A stretch of DNA of 64,000 bases from JBCBKU01 sp965267475 (GCA_965267475.1 OZ254079.1:2542001-2606000); one strand, 5' to 3'. Positions 17,878-27,309 are shown, numbered from the stretch's first letter. Made by a program: numbers and translations. Notes: generated by a model from the sequence alone, not told the origin.

Positions 17878-18087
17878 TGGAACGAGTCCGCAAAAGCCCG
17901 TGGCCACGGCGACTTAGTGAGACCGGGTCCTGACCTCCGAGCCCGCTCAGCGCGCCCAACCAGCGAGTTTTCGCGCAAATCGAGGCTTCAGGCCGTCGCC
18001 ACAGTTTTGCCGTTTCCGGGGACGGCTTGCGCCACATTGATCTTTGTTACTGCTTGTAACAAACACCAGATACGTCACCGGCAAACC

Positions 18088-19167
18088 ATGGCCCGCACCC
18101 TACTTCGCGCTTCGATCGCGCTCTTTACCTATGCTCTCATTCCGTCGGCGTCCCTTGCCCACGAATCCTGGCTCCTCACACCCGCAGAAATGGACGAACT
18201 GGCCCGGGCGGACGTGCCCGACGTCTTCGCAACGCCGTCCCTTCTATTGGTGTTCGCCTTCATCTTGACCGCCATTGTCTGGCGTGCCTTGACCGTCGAG
18301 GACAACCTGAAAAACGAAGAAACCTGGGTCTTCGGGTGGCTGGCGCCAAACCTGTCTGTCATCGGGCCGTTGATCATCCGCCTCGGCCTTGGAATTCCCA
18401 TGCTTCTAAGCTTTCTGGGGGGCTTGCCGCGCCACGGTACGGATGCCTGGAAACAGGCCACGCTTTTTGTCCCCGACATGCCATTGTCGATGGCGCCCGG
18501 CGCGGAATGGCTTGTCCTGCCGGGCATTGCTTTGGCTGTCATGCTGATTGCGGGCGTCTTCACACGTATTGCCGCGTCGCTGACACTGGCAATCGTCGCG
18601 ATCGGATGCGCCCTTTTCGGCGGGGCTTTCGCCTTCTACTACGCGCTGCACTTCGCGGCGCCGGCCCTTTTGCTGATCGCATGGGGTGGCGGCCCCGTTT
18701 CGGTAGACCGGTATCTTCCGCGCCTTGGCCCTGAACCGCTTGACCCTTGGTCGCCAAAAGCGCTCGCCGTCTGGCGCGCCGCGCTTTTGATGACGGGGGC
18801 CTGCTTCGTTCTTCTCGCGATCGGGTTCAAGTTCCGCTATCCCACCATGCTGATCGCGATCCTTGATCATGGCAATGTGCCACTTTTTGGCTTTCCTGCC
18901 GGATTTGCCGCATTGGTCATGGCGGGGATCGAATGTGCTGCGGGCACGCTTCTGGCCATCGGTCGTCTTGTGCGCCCGATCGCCTGCTTTCTGATCGGCG
19001 CGTTTACCTTCTTCGCATTTGTCTTGGGTGAAAGTCCTCTTATGCACGCCAATCTTTACGCCCTGATGATCGTCTTCCTGATCGGCGGCGATGGCGTGCG
19101 CCGCACCGTCCTGCGCTTTCAACCCGACATCCGTCTTTCCAAAACGACAGGTGCCTCGCATGCCTAG
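18088..19167 (+). CDS. Polytopic membrane protein, possibly DoxX-like
   Basis: A 359-residue inner-membrane protein. It starts with a cleavable-looking signal (LFTYALIPSASLAHES) and has about eight to nine hydrophobic segments from residue 45 on. The arrangement of short helices with small loops recalls DoxX/DoxD-type proteins, but I see no decisive motif. The open frame extends 72 codons upstream; I choose the ATG at 18088 because it is the one followed by the signal sequence. Its stop overlaps the start of the next gene, so the two are coupled. Confidence 0.75.
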   Translation: MARTLLRASIALFTYALIPSASLAHESWLLTPAEMDELARADVPDVFATPSLLLVFAFILTAIVWRALTVEDNLKNEETWVFGWLAPNLSVIGPLIIRLGLGIPMLLSFLGGLPRHGTDAWKQATLFVPDMPLSMAPGAEWLVLPGIALAVMLIAGVFTRIAASLTLAIVAIGCALFGGAFAFYYALHFAAPALLLIAWGGGPVSVDRYLPRLGPEPLDPWSPKALAVWRAALLMTGACFVLLAIGFKFRYPTMLIAILDHGNVPLFGFPAGFAALVMAGIECAAGTLLAIGRLVRPIACFLIGAFTFFAFVLGESPLMHANLYALMIVFLIGGDGVRRTVLRFQPDIRLSKTTGASHA

Positions 19168-19633
19168 CTTGTTTTCACTCACTTTCGGGCGAACTGCCGC
19201 GGCATTCGCCGTCTTCTGCACGTTGACCTTGGTTGCGCTTTCCACACCGGACCACGTGAAGGACCATCCGTTGTCGCCCATCATCTTCGAAGAAATCGCC
19301 GATGAAGACATGCCCGAGATCACATTGGTTGCGAAGCAACGGCAGGACCGCGGATGGTCCCTGGAAATTCTGTCTGATGAGCTGACATTCGTGGACCTCT
19401 GCAAACCTGGTGAACATTATGATCGGGTCGTGCATGCCCATGTGTTTCGCGAAGGCGAACATCTCGGGCGGGCAAACGTCCCTGAGTTTGACCTGGGTCG
19501 GCTTGAACCCGGGGCCAATGAGATCTGGGTGAATGTCCGCGCGTCAAATCACAAGGTTCTGGCCGGACGTCGTGGGACCGTATCGTCGAAGATCGTGATC
19601 ATGGTTCCCGAGGACAGGGGCATTACGCTTTAG
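19160..19633 (+). CDS. Secreted or membrane-anchored hypothetical protein
   Basis: A 157-residue protein with an N-terminal hydrophobic segment (FGRTAAAFAVFCTLTLVAL, about 9-27) that acts as signal or anchor, then a soluble domain. The segment GWSLEILSDELTFVDLCKPGE and the later DRVVHAHVFREGEHLGRANVP have the look of a beta-rich envelope domain; a single Cys is present. I do not recognise the family. The ATG lies inside the end of the preceding membrane-protein gene (eight-base overlap), so the two probably act together at the membrane. Confidence 0.75.
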   Translation: MPSLFSLTFGRTAAAFAVFCTLTLVALSTPDHVKDHPLSPIIFEEIADEDMPEITLVAKQRQDRGWSLEILSDELTFVDLCKPGEHYDRVVHAHVFREGEHLGRANVPEFDLGRLEPGANEIWVNVRASNHKVLAGRRGTVSSKIVIMVPEDRGITL

Positions 19634-19700
19634 ATTGGACGCAGTCGGTTCTGCATCTTTACCATCGCGCGAAACGCGGCAGGTCCTAAGGAAGGCACGA

Positions 19701-20366
19701 ATGTTCGGATCCAAGCCCAGGGTTTCTGAAGACATGACCAATTGGATCGAGGCCTGTTTCGACTGGTTCGACGCGCGCTTTCCACCGCCGCCAGGCCCGA
19801 TCCTGCCGACGAAGGACTTCTTCCGCGCCCCAGGCGGGCGTGATCATCGGGCGGCGGTTGGTGTTCTCGACGACATCAAACGCCATCTCGGCTTCGATTT
19901 GCCCATCGACCTGATCCCTCTGGACCGTCCCGCCGCCGAATATCGCCATTCCTATCAAAGCTTGGGCGAAGTCGGCGGGACCTTTCAGGAAACCGATCAG
20001 GGGCGCGTGATCCAGTATGACGCCGAGACCCTGTCACGCCCCATCCTGTTTATCGCGACCATGGCCCATGAGGTGATGCATGCCCGCCTTTCGGGCCTGA
20101 TCGATCAGGTGCCCGGCGGTGCCAATGCGCATGAGCTGGCAACGGATCTGGGGTGTATCATCGCAGGGTACGGCGTGTTTCAACTTCAGGCCGCCGATGA
20201 TCTGGGCTGGTCGGGGTATATGTCGCAGGAAAGCCGGGCCTGTGCGCTGGCGGTCTTCTTGGATCAACGCGGGATGGCAGCCGAGGCTGTCAGCGCGCAC
20301 CTTTCCCCACGGTGCCAACGCTATCTCAGACGGGCCTTCAAGGATCTCGCCCGGCGGTCACGGTAG
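19701..20366 (+). CDS. Hypothetical protein with HExxH metal-binding motif
   Basis: A 221-residue soluble protein. The central TMAHEVMHARLSG contains HEVMH, the zinc-binding HExxH of gluzincin-type metallopeptidases, and is followed about 20 residues later by HELATDLGCIIAGYG, which could supply the third ligand and resembles the Asp-Leu segment of minimal zincins. I start at the ATG at 19701, after an AAGGA ribosome site; the longer frame from 19635 adds 22 unlikely residues. No signal peptide is visible, so it may act in the cytoplasm. Peptidase activity is inference from the motif alone. Confidence 0.72.
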   Translation: MFGSKPRVSEDMTNWIEACFDWFDARFPPPPGPILPTKDFFRAPGGRDHRAAVGVLDDIKRHLGFDLPIDLIPLDRPAAEYRHSYQSLGEVGGTFQETDQGRVIQYDAETLSRPILFIATMAHEVMHARLSGLIDQVPGGANAHELATDLGCIIAGYGVFQLQAADDLGWSGYMSQESRACALAVFLDQRGMAAEAVSAHLSPRCQRYLRRAFKDLARRSR

Positions 20367-20379
20367 CACTCCGGCGGTG

Positions 20380-20736
20380 TTACCTGCCTTGGACGAGCCC
20401 GCTAAGCCGCCCCAGATACACCGTCTCTGAAACGCCCGAAGAGGCAGCAGAAACGGCGTTCGCCGGAAGGCTGGTGGCGCTGCCGGACACCGGGCCCCGC
20501 GCCGCCGGATCCAGTTTCAGCCCAGCGCCCAGCGCTTCACGCGGATCGCGATAAAACAGCGATGTGTCGTCCGCCTCGACCCGAAGCGAAGATCCTTTCC
20601 GGGCAGCCTGCGCTGCCGTGGTTGAAGCCGTTTCCTGATCCGCCCGGTGCGAATCCTTCGGAAACTCTCCGTTCTGCACCGACTGCACAGTGGAGGCAGT
20701 CGGTGAGAGACCTGCGTTTGCCCCCTGCAACAGCAT
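20380..20736 (-). CDS. Hypothetical Ala/Ser-rich protein
   Basis: A 118-residue protein that I do not recognise. It starts from an ATG seven bases after GGAG, which supports real translation. The sequence is low in hydrophobic runs, rich in Ala, Ser and Gly, and probably largely disordered (SPTASTVQSVQNGEFP, later AARGPVSGSATSLPANAVSAASS). There is no signal peptide. It is convergent with the HExxH gene, 14 bases away, and divergent from the VWA protein gene. It could be a shadow frame, but start context and position favour a gene. Confidence 0.55.
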   Translation of the reverse strand: MLLQGANAGLSPTASTVQSVQNGEFPKDSHRADQETASTTAAQAARKGSSLRVEADDTSLFYRDPREALGAGLKLDPAARGPVSGSATSLPANAVSAASSGVSETVYLGRLSGLVQGR

Positions 20737-20931
20737 GTCAATCTCCTAACCTGGCATCTTCCAAGGCATCCTGCCCGTTGCGTCGCCATCGGGCGCACGC
20801 AGCCATTTCCGGCACCAAGCACAATCGCTCAAGATAGTTGATGGGCCATTAATCCTGTTCGGGGCTAGGCGACGGCCCGGGTTTGACGTTAGACTTTCCT
20901 CTGTATTTGGCCGTCACTTTGGGTGTTTGAC

Positions 20932-23900
20932 ATGCGCATTTTGCTTTCTCTTCTCTTCATACTTTCGGCTTCGATGTCCTCGGCTCAGGACCGGCCCAGC
21001 GCCATTCTGGTTCTCGATGCCTCGGGCTCCATGTGGGGACAGATCGATGGCGTCGCGAAGATCACCATCGCGCAAACGGTGGTGGGCGACCTGCTTGAAA
21101 CGCTGCCTGACGATCAAGCCCTGGGCCTGACGGCCTATGGACACCGCCGGAAAGGCGACTGTTCGGATATCGAGACTTTGATCCAGCCGGGCGCAGGCCA
21201 GCGCGATGCGATCGCTGATGCGGTCAACTCTTTGTCGCCAAGGGGAAAAACGCCACTGACGGCTGCTGTGATTGCCGCAGCCGAGGCGCTGAAATACACC
21301 GAGGAAGCCGCGACTGTTATTCTGGTTTCGGACGGAAAGGAGACCTGCGAATTCGACCCTTGCGCGATTGGCAAACAGCTTGAGGAAACCGGGGTCGACT
21401 TTACAGCGCATGTGATCGGATTCGATATCGATGACCCGGCAGACCGGGCCGAACTTCAGTGCCTGGCCGAAGAAACGGGCGGCACATTCCGCCTGGCCGA
21501 CAATGCCGATGAACTGGCCGCTGCGATGACGGTCGTGGCTGCGGCCCCTGCCCCGCCGCCCGAGCCGGCCACGGTGACATTCGCGGCCAGCGAAGGCCCG
21601 AACGGCCCCCGGATCTCGACACCGTTGTCCTGGTCATTGGTGGCCGCAGATGGAACATCGGTGGCTGCGGAAGACGCACCGCGAATCGTTCGGGATCTCG
21701 AAGCCGGGCTATACACCGCGCGTGTGACCCGTCCCGAGGATGGCGCGACCGCCCAGGCTGACGTCACTGTAACGTCCGAGGACCGGCTTGTGGTCCTTGT
21801 CTTGCCAGAGCTTCCGCCCGAACCCGTCTCGGTTCGCGTGACGGCAACAGACGGCGAAAATGGCCGGCAGATTAATGAGGGCCTGCTTTGGACACTGACC
21901 GGCCCCGACGGTGTGGTCCTGCAGGGCGAGCCTGGTGGCCCACTGACTGTCGATCTGGTCAAGGGCACTTACACCGTGTCCGTCCTGCGACTGATCGACG
22001 AAGAAACGGCCGAGCTCCGCTTCGGTGTGGGCAGCGTGAACAAGCAGGTGCAAGTGGCGCTGCCTGAGTATCGTCCCTTGGCCGAACTCGTTGCTCCAGA
22101 TTCGGCGCCTGCGGGGTCTCTGATCCAAGTCGAATGGCGTGGTCCCGCCGCGGATGGCGATTTCATCACCGTGGCCGAGCCCGACCGGGATGGCGGCGGC
22201 TGGATCGAATATGCACTGACCCGGGATGGCACGCTTCTGGATCTTCGGATGCCACCGACGCCCGGTACCTATCAGGTCCGCTATGTGCTGGCCGATGGAC
22301 GCAAGGTTCTGGCCTCCAAACCCATTGAGGCGACACCGGTCACCGCGTCGATCACCGTGCCGGACGGTCTGACTGCCGGGTCGACCATCACCATCGATTG
22401 GACCGGCCCGGACTATAAAAACGACTCCATCGCCATCGTCGAACAGGGAGAAACGCGCTGGATCAACAACACGCTGACCCGGGAAGGATCACCGATGGAG
22501 ATCGTATTGCCGCCGGAACCCGGCAGCTATGAGATCGTCTATTCCATGGGGGCCAAGCGGACCGAACTTGTGCGCGACCCGATTGAGGTGGCCGCCGTTG
22601 GCGCGCAACTTGTCGCCCCTGATCAGGCGACGGCGGGCGACAGCATAACCGTTGAATGGACTGGCCCGGACTATCAGAACGACTTTGTGGCCGTTGTTCC
22701 AACAGGCGAAGAGAGATGGGTGAACTACACGTATACCCGCGAAGGATCTCCGCTTGATGTCATGATGCCGACCGATGAAGGCGCCTATGAACTGGTCTAT
22801 ATGCTGGGTCAGGATCGCACGGTCATTGCCCGCCGCCCGATTGAGGTCGTGGCCGTTGGCGCGACCCTTTCGGCTTCAGACCAGGCGACAGCAGGCGCCA
22901 GCGTCACCGTGGAATGGACCGGACCTGATTACCGTAACGATTTCATCGCCGTGACCGAGCGCGGCGCGGATCGTTGGATCAACTATACCTACACTCGCGA
23001 AGGCGCACCCTTGAACCTGGTCATGCCGACCGAGGAAGGGGAATATGACATCGTCTATTTCCTGAACCAAGACAACACGCCTATCGCGCGGGTGCCTGTA
23101 ACGGTCGGAGCGGTGTCCGCCACCCTTGCGGTTCCCGAAACACTGGAAGCCGGGGCGACAGTGACCGTCGATTGGACAGGTCCCGACTATCAGAACGACT
23201 TTATCGCGGTGACCGAGCGTGGATCGGACAAGTGGATCAACTACACCTACACCCGCGATGGGACACCTCTGGGTCTGCAACTTCCAGCCGAGGCAGGCGA
23301 TTACGACATCGTCTATTTCCTTCGGCAGGATAACAGGCCCATCGCCCGGATCCCGGTGACGACGGCGGCTGTGTCCTTCTCGGTCATGGCACCGGACAGC
23401 GCCCCGGCAGGCAGTACAATCCAGGTCGACTGGACGGGTCCGGATTACAAGAACGACTATGTGTCACTGGCCGAGGTCGGTGTGCGCGGCAACCAGTACG
23501 AAACCTATCAATACACAAACAAAGGCTCACCTGCCGAGATCAAGCTGCCGATCACGCCCGGCACGTACGAGATCCGGTATATCGTCAATCAGGACGCCGT
23601 GATCGGGGCGACCCGAACGATTGAGGTGACACCGGTTACGGCGACAGTCGCAGCCCCGGAAACGGCGCTGGCCGGGTCCAAGGTGACCGTCGATTGGACG
23701 GGGCCCGATTACAAGAACGACTATGTCACGATCTCAAAACCGGACGATGCGAAGTACGAAGCTTATACCTATACCAATCAGGGTTCACCCTTGCAGGTGC
23801 AGGCTCCGGCGGAGCCGGGCACCTATGAGATTCGGTACTTCGCGCAAGGCCGCCCCGATACGATCTTGGCCCGGATCCCGCTAGAGGTCTTGCCGGTCAC

Positions 23901-24153
23901 GGCGACGCTGAAAGCCAATGGAACCGTCGCGCCGGGTGGCAATCTGGCGGTCGAGTGGGAAGGCCCGGACTATAAAAGCGACTACATCTCAATCGCCAAG
24001 GTCGGGGACACGAGGTACGAGACCTATACTTACACCAACGAAGGCTCGCCCCTGATCATCAAGGCGCCGGATGGTCCGGGCACCTATGAGCTGCGCTATG
24101 TCATGCAACAGGGCGACAAGGTGCTCGCCAGCCAGACGCTGGTTGTCGAGTGA
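20932..24153 (+). CDS. Secreted von Willebrand A protein with eight tandem repeats
   Basis: A 1073-residue exported protein. Residues 1-19 are a signal peptide (MRILLSLLFILSASMSSAQ). A VWA domain (about 23-200) has the metal site Asp29-Ser31-Ser33 (LDASGSMWG) and VSDGKETCEFDPC. Two smaller beta repeats of about 100 residues follow (EGPNGPRIS and DGENGRQIN), then eight tandem repeats of about 86 residues to the C-terminus, with the core WTGPDYKND-YTYTREGSPL-PGTYEIRY. The ATG at 20932 is preferred over the GTG at 20923 because it opens the signal peptide. It is likely an envelope-bound or extracellular metal-dependent adhesin or scaffold. No sortase or type I secretion signal is seen at the C-terminus. 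Confidence 0.88.
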   Translation: MRILLSLLFILSASMSSAQDRPSAILVLDASGSMWGQIDGVAKITIAQTVVGDLLETLPDDQALGLTAYGHRRKGDCSDIETLIQPGAGQRDAIADAVNSLSPRGKTPLTAAVIAAAEALKYTEEAATVILVSDGKETCEFDPCAIGKQLEETGVDFTAHVIGFDIDDPADRAELQCLAEETGGTFRLADNADELAAAMTVVAAAPAPPPEPATVTFAASEGPNGPRISTPLSWSLVAADGTSVAAEDAPRIVRDLEAGLYTARVTRPEDGATAQADVTVTSEDRLVVLVLPELPPEPVSVRVTATDGENGRQINEGLLWTLTGPDGVVLQGEPGGPLTVDLVKGTYTVSVLRLIDEETAELRFGVGSVNKQVQVALPEYRPLAELVAPDSAPAGSLIQVEWRGPAADGDFITVAEPDRDGGGWIEYALTRDGTLLDLRMPPTPGTYQVRYVLADGRKVLASKPIEATPVTASITVPDGLTAGSTITIDWTGPDYKNDSIAIVEQGETRWINNTLTREGSPMEIVLPPEPGSYEIVYSMGAKRTELVRDPIEVAAVGAQLVAPDQATAGDSITVEWTGPDYQNDFVAVVPTGEERWVNYTYTREGSPLDVMMPTDEGAYELVYMLGQDRTVIARRPIEVVAVGATLSASDQATAGASVTVEWTGPDYRNDFIAVTERGADRWINYTYTREGAPLNLVMPTEEGEYDIVYFLNQDNTPIARVPVTVGAVSATLAVPETLEAGATVTVDWTGPDYQNDFIAVTERGSDKWINYTYTRDGTPLGLQLPAEAGDYDIVYFLRQDNRPIARIPVTTAAVSFSVMAPDSAPAGSTIQVDWTGPDYKNDYVSLAEVGVRGNQYETYQYTNKGSPAEIKLPITPGTYEIRYIVNQDAVIGATRTIEVTPVTATVAAPETALAGSKVTVDWTGPDYKNDYVTISKPDDAKYEAYTYTNQGSPLQVQAPAEPGTYEIRYFAQGRPDTILARIPLEVLPVTATLKANGTVAPGGNLAVEWEGPDYKSDYISIAKVGDTRYETYTYTNEGSPLIIKAPDGPGTYELRYVMQQGDKVLASQTLVVE
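22081..24150 (+). repeat. Eight in-frame tandem repeats of about 258 bases
   Basis: Within the VWA protein gene a unit of about 86 codons occurs eight times. Each unit starts near APD-ATAGS, continues VEWTGPDYxND, then YTYTxEGSPL, PGTYEIRY and IARxPIEV. Units 2-5 share RWINYTYTRE and units 6-8 share YETYTYTN, so two subfamilies expanded separately. Repeat 1 is the most divergent (WRGPAADGDF). Confidence 0.9.
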
Positions 24154-25320
24154 TCACGGCTTGGCCCGGGCGCGCGCCCGGGCCAGCATTCCGTGGGCGA
24201 CAAAGCCCAGTGCCAAGATGATGGCCACGACGGGCAGCATGGCCGTTTGCCCCGCAGCGACGATGATCCAAGCAACCACAGGCGTTCCAAGCGTATTGCC
24301 AAGGTTTCCCATCTGCGCCAACGCGCCATTGGCGCGGGCGCGATCATCCATGGCCGGGTTCAACTCCGGCACAGCTGCAAAACTGGCCCCCTGAACCAGC
24401 CCCAACGCGCCGGCATAGGCCAGGCAAAGGATCACGCTGCCGGGCGCCATGAACCAGATGGCATTCAGAAGACAGGCGCTCAGGATGAAACCGAACCGGA
24501 CTACCCAGATGGCCGAAGTCCGTTTCAGCAGCCAAACCCCAAGCGTCATGGACGCAATGATACTCATCAACGGCATCCCGCCCTGCACGAAGGACCGCAT
24601 CTCGGGCGCGACGAAATCGGGCAGGAAGGTCAGCGTGGACAGAAAGCAGAACGTATAAAACAGCCAGCCAATGGCCGGGGCCGAGATGAAGGGCGAACGA
24701 TAGATCGCCCGGTGGGCCTCAAAAAACCCGGGGATTGGTTGCGGCTCGGGCGGGGGACGTTTTGGCAGGATCACGAACAGGAGCGCTGCGAACAAAGCCA
24801 TGTATCCGCCATGGGCGGCAAAAAGCGCGCCTGGCCCAAATCGATCCGCCAAGGGGACGCCCGCCCAGGCCAGCACGGCAAAGGCAACGCCGAAGAATGT
24901 GCCCCACAAAGTCAGTGCGAACCCCCGGCCTTTGTCTCCGGCGGCTTCTGCAATCAGCGTCGGCGCGGCCACGACGATCAGTAGATGCGCCGCCCCTTCG
25001 ACAACTCGACTGATCAGGAACGGGGCGAAGGCCGGAAGGCTGGCCTGATAAAGCGACATGACCGCCCCGGCCAGAAGGCCACCAATCATAGCGCGGCGAT
25101 ACCCGATCCGGCCCACCAGGACGCCCGCAACAATACCAAGCGCGATGCCCACGAAACCCACAAGCGATACAGCAAAACCCAGCGCCGATCCCGCACCCGG
25201 AAAGAACTCGGCCAACCGGTCATAAACCACGCTGACCTTGGCGTACTGTCCCGCCGCCCCAAGGCCGGCGAGCCAAAGCAGGAGGACAAGCCCCCAATCG
25301 GTGCGATCCGTTGTTGTCAT
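24154..25320 (-). CDS. MFS transporter
   Basis: A 388-residue major facilitator with about twelve membrane segments. The first half has a GRIGYRRAMIGG loop in the position of the conserved loop 2-3 motif (G-x3-D-R-x-G-R-R family signature), and the central loop contains KRPPPEPQPIPGFFEAHRAIY. It sits in the inner membrane and moves a small molecule by proton coupling; the substrate cannot be told. It is convergent with the VWA gene; the two stop codons abut without a gap. Confidence 0.85.
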   Translation of the reverse strand: MTTTDRTDWGLVLLLWLAGLGAAGQYAKVSVVYDRLAEFFPGAGSALGFAVSLVGFVGIALGIVAGVLVGRIGYRRAMIGGLLAGAVMSLYQASLPAFAPFLISRVVEGAAHLLIVVAAPTLIAEAAGDKGRGFALTLWGTFFGVAFAVLAWAGVPLADRFGPGALFAAHGGYMALFAALLFVILPKRPPPEPQPIPGFFEAHRAIYRSPFISAPAIGWLFYTFCFLSTLTFLPDFVAPEMRSFVQGGMPLMSIIASMTLGVWLLKRTSAIWVVRFGFILSACLLNAIWFMAPGSVILCLAYAGALGLVQGASFAAVPELNPAMDDRARANGALAQMGNLGNTLGTPVVAWIIVAAGQTAMLPVVAIILALGFVAHGMLARARARAKP

Positions 25321-25411
25321 GGGATTAGATAGACCCTAATCGGGCAGGAAGACCCAGCCCCCGGCTTGCAGAACCGGTCGCGCATCCCCGCACGGAAAAT
25401 TCCCTTGGCGG

Positions 25412-26941
25412 TCAGGCCGGCACTTTGTCCATCAGGTCGACAAAGGCGCTGCCCAGCTTTTTGCCCAGGATCGGCACGACCTGCCCGGGCGACAGCCCCT
25501 TGTTGACGCGGCGCGTCTCGCCCAAGGCAGCGATGGCCTGATCTTCTTCACCCCGCGCAAGATGCACGCCCGTCAGAACCATCCGCGACATATAGGTCCT
25601 GTCGTCATAAGCCACCGCGCCCTTTGCCGTCTCAAGCGCAGTATCGGGATCACCGTTGATCAGTTGCGTCAGCGCAAGCATCGATTGCCAGACGGGCAGC
25701 CGGTTGTCGAAAGGGCTGATCGCAATTCCGTGCTGGAGCGCGACAATTCCTTCGTCATAGGATCTGACAGAGGCCAGCGCCGCGCCCAACGCCGCATGGG
25801 CATGGGCATTGTCGGGGTTCAACTCGATAGCGCGGCGCAGGATCGGAATGGCGCGTTCAGGCTCACCGGCATCGGCCATGGCACAGCCCGCCAGCCCAAG
25901 AACGGTCGAATCCATCGGGTCCATACCCATCGCGGTCTCGGCTTCATGAAGGGCTGCGCGTCTGCTGTCATCATCGGCCTCTGAAAATCCAACGCGCTGA
26001 CCTAATGCCACGATCAGGGCCAGAAGCGCCCGGCCCAAGGGCAAGTCGGGATCGATCGCGATGGCTTTGCGAAGAAGCCCTTCGGCTTCGGCAAAGCTTT
26101 CGCCGTGCCACCCTTTGATCGACGTGACGCTCAACGCTTGAAGGATCAAGGGCCGGGCATCGCTTGAGGCCGGGTCATTTTTCATTCTTTCATAGATCGA
26201 TTGTGCGAGGGCAGGTTCCAGACGCGGCAAGATCTCGTTGATCAGGGCTGGTGCGGCCTGATCGGCCGACACGTCCACCTTGCGGGACCAGATCAGCGCG
26301 CCCGATCCAATGGATGTCAGTTCCGCCAATCCAACGACTTTGTCGCCATCAAGACCAAGTGTCAGGTCAAAAAGATATCCCTCGCCCGCATGGGCTTTCA
26401 GATCCTGAAGCGATGCCGATCGCAGGGTCTCGACGGCCTTTCGGGACAGGATCGTCATGAACGGCATGCGTCCAAGTGCCGTGCGAAGGGTATCGGTCAC
26501 CTGCTTGCCCACAAAGCCGAGCCCCGGCGCGTCGCCTGGGACATCGGCTGGCAGGACCACCAGCGAGGGCTGAACGAATGGCATATCGATGGTGCCCGCC
26601 GGGGTGACGGGGCTCTCGACAACCGGAGTTGCAGGCTCAGACGGTTCCAACGCAAACCGAAATCCGCGCCCATGCACGGTCTTGATGACGGATTGCGTGC
26701 GCCCATCGTCGCCCAGCGCCTTCCGGGCCGCCTTCACACAGCTTGAAACCGCTGTCTCGGACACGATCCGGCCACCCCAAAGCCCCTCGATCAACTCATC
26801 CTTGGTGACGACACGTCCGCCGGACCGCGCCATGAAGAGTATGAAATCAAAGACTTTCGGCTCGACCGCCACGACTTCACCGCTCCGGATCAACTGAAAT
26901 CGCTCTGTGTCCAGCGTGAAGCCGTCAAACTCCAAACCCAT
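25412..26941 (-). CDS. Winged-helix regulator with TPR domain, cytoplasmic
   Basis: A 509-residue protein. Residues 1-100 are an OmpR/CadC-type winged helix (LEFDGFTLDTERFQLIRSGE, RSGGRVVTKDELIEGLWGGR, VIKTVHGRGFRF). The rest is a TPR-like array: repeated helix pairs such as AMADAGEPERAIPILRRAIELNPDNAHAHAALGAAL. No membrane segment is visible, unlike CadC, so it should be a soluble regulator sensing through the TPR part. The ATG at 26941 is used; the frame runs 44 codons further up without support. Two TCTCCAGA direct repeats, 11 bases apart, lie 62-80 bases upstream of it. Confidence 0.85.
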   Translation of the reverse strand: MGLEFDGFTLDTERFQLIRSGEVVAVEPKVFDFILFMARSGGRVVTKDELIEGLWGGRIVSETAVSSCVKAARKALGDDGRTQSVIKTVHGRGFRFALEPSEPATPVVESPVTPAGTIDMPFVQPSLVVLPADVPGDAPGLGFVGKQVTDTLRTALGRMPFMTILSRKAVETLRSASLQDLKAHAGEGYLFDLTLGLDGDKVVGLAELTSIGSGALIWSRKVDVSADQAAPALINEILPRLEPALAQSIYERMKNDPASSDARPLILQALSVTSIKGWHGESFAEAEGLLRKAIAIDPDLPLGRALLALIVALGQRVGFSEADDDSRRAALHEAETAMGMDPMDSTVLGLAGCAMADAGEPERAIPILRRAIELNPDNAHAHAALGAALASVRSYDEGIVALQHGIAISPFDNRLPVWQSMLALTQLINGDPDTALETAKGAVAYDDRTYMSRMVLTGVHLARGEEDQAIAALGETRRVNKGLSPGQVVPILGKKLGSAFVDLMDKVPA

Positions 26942-27002
26942 GGCGTAACCCTCGTCCCTTAATTGGCGAAGACTACGTGCGGATCGGGCAGTTTCCAAGG
27001 TT

Positions 27003-27021
27003 TCTCCAGAAACTCTCCAGA
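27003..27021. promoter_or_regulatory. Direct-repeat operator of the TPR regulator
   Basis: TCTCCAGA occurs at 27003-27010 and 27014-27021, exactly 11 bases apart. OmpR/PhoB-type winged helices bind direct repeats spaced by one helical turn, so this may be the site of the regulator encoded at 25412-26941 acting on its own and on the divergent 27105 gene. Confidence 0.45.
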
Positions 27022-27104
27022 TCCCCCTCAAGTCTCGGGCGCGTCGCGGGGGTATCCCAACCTTACCGGCCAACAGGCCATGACTAAAAATTTGGAGATT
27101 TGAG

Positions 27105-27245
27105 ATGACCTTTATCCCGACCGTTTTCCCCGCCGCGCCCGAGGCGCCCGAGCATGTCGCTTATCAGCCAAAAGCACTGCACTATGGCGCTGCGGCGCAG
27201 GTGTTCATGGTATTGGCGTCCCGCCGCAAGACCGGACGCCAATGA
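27105..27245 (+). CDS. Small ORF, 46 residues
   Basis: An ATG eight bases after GGAG opens a 46-codon frame (MTFIPTVFPAAPEAPEHVAY at its start, ending SRRKTGRQ). It is Pro/Ala-rich with a basic C-terminus, and I do not recognise it. A perfect 11-pair hairpin follows 14 bases after the stop and may end its transcript. It is divergent from the winged-helix/TPR regulator and shares its putative operator, suggesting it is the regulated target. It is too short for confident coding statistics. Confidence 0.5.
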   Translation: MTFIPTVFPAAPEAPEHVAYQPKALHYGAAAQVFMVLASRRKTGRQ

Positions 27246-27250
27246 CGTTC

Positions 27251-27296
27251 GGTCGCTTCGCCGATCCGAAAATTTGGTTCGGATCGGCGCGCGACC
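27251..27296. terminator. Long hairpin, possible bidirectional terminator
   Basis: GCCGATCCGAA (27260-27270), loop AATTTGG and TTCGGATCGGC (27278-27288) form a perfect 11-pair stem. Outside it GGTCGC (27251-27256) pairs with GCGACC (27291-27296) across small bulges. There is no T run, but its place between the small ORF and the convergent gene at 27310 fits a terminator acting both ways. Confidence 0.6.
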
Positions 27297-27309
27297 GGAT
27301 CGGCGATGC

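Noticed and set aside
22081..24150. Repeated DNA considered as a CRISPR array or transposon remnant
   Set aside because: The repeats are coding, in frame and of protein-domain length, with no spacers.
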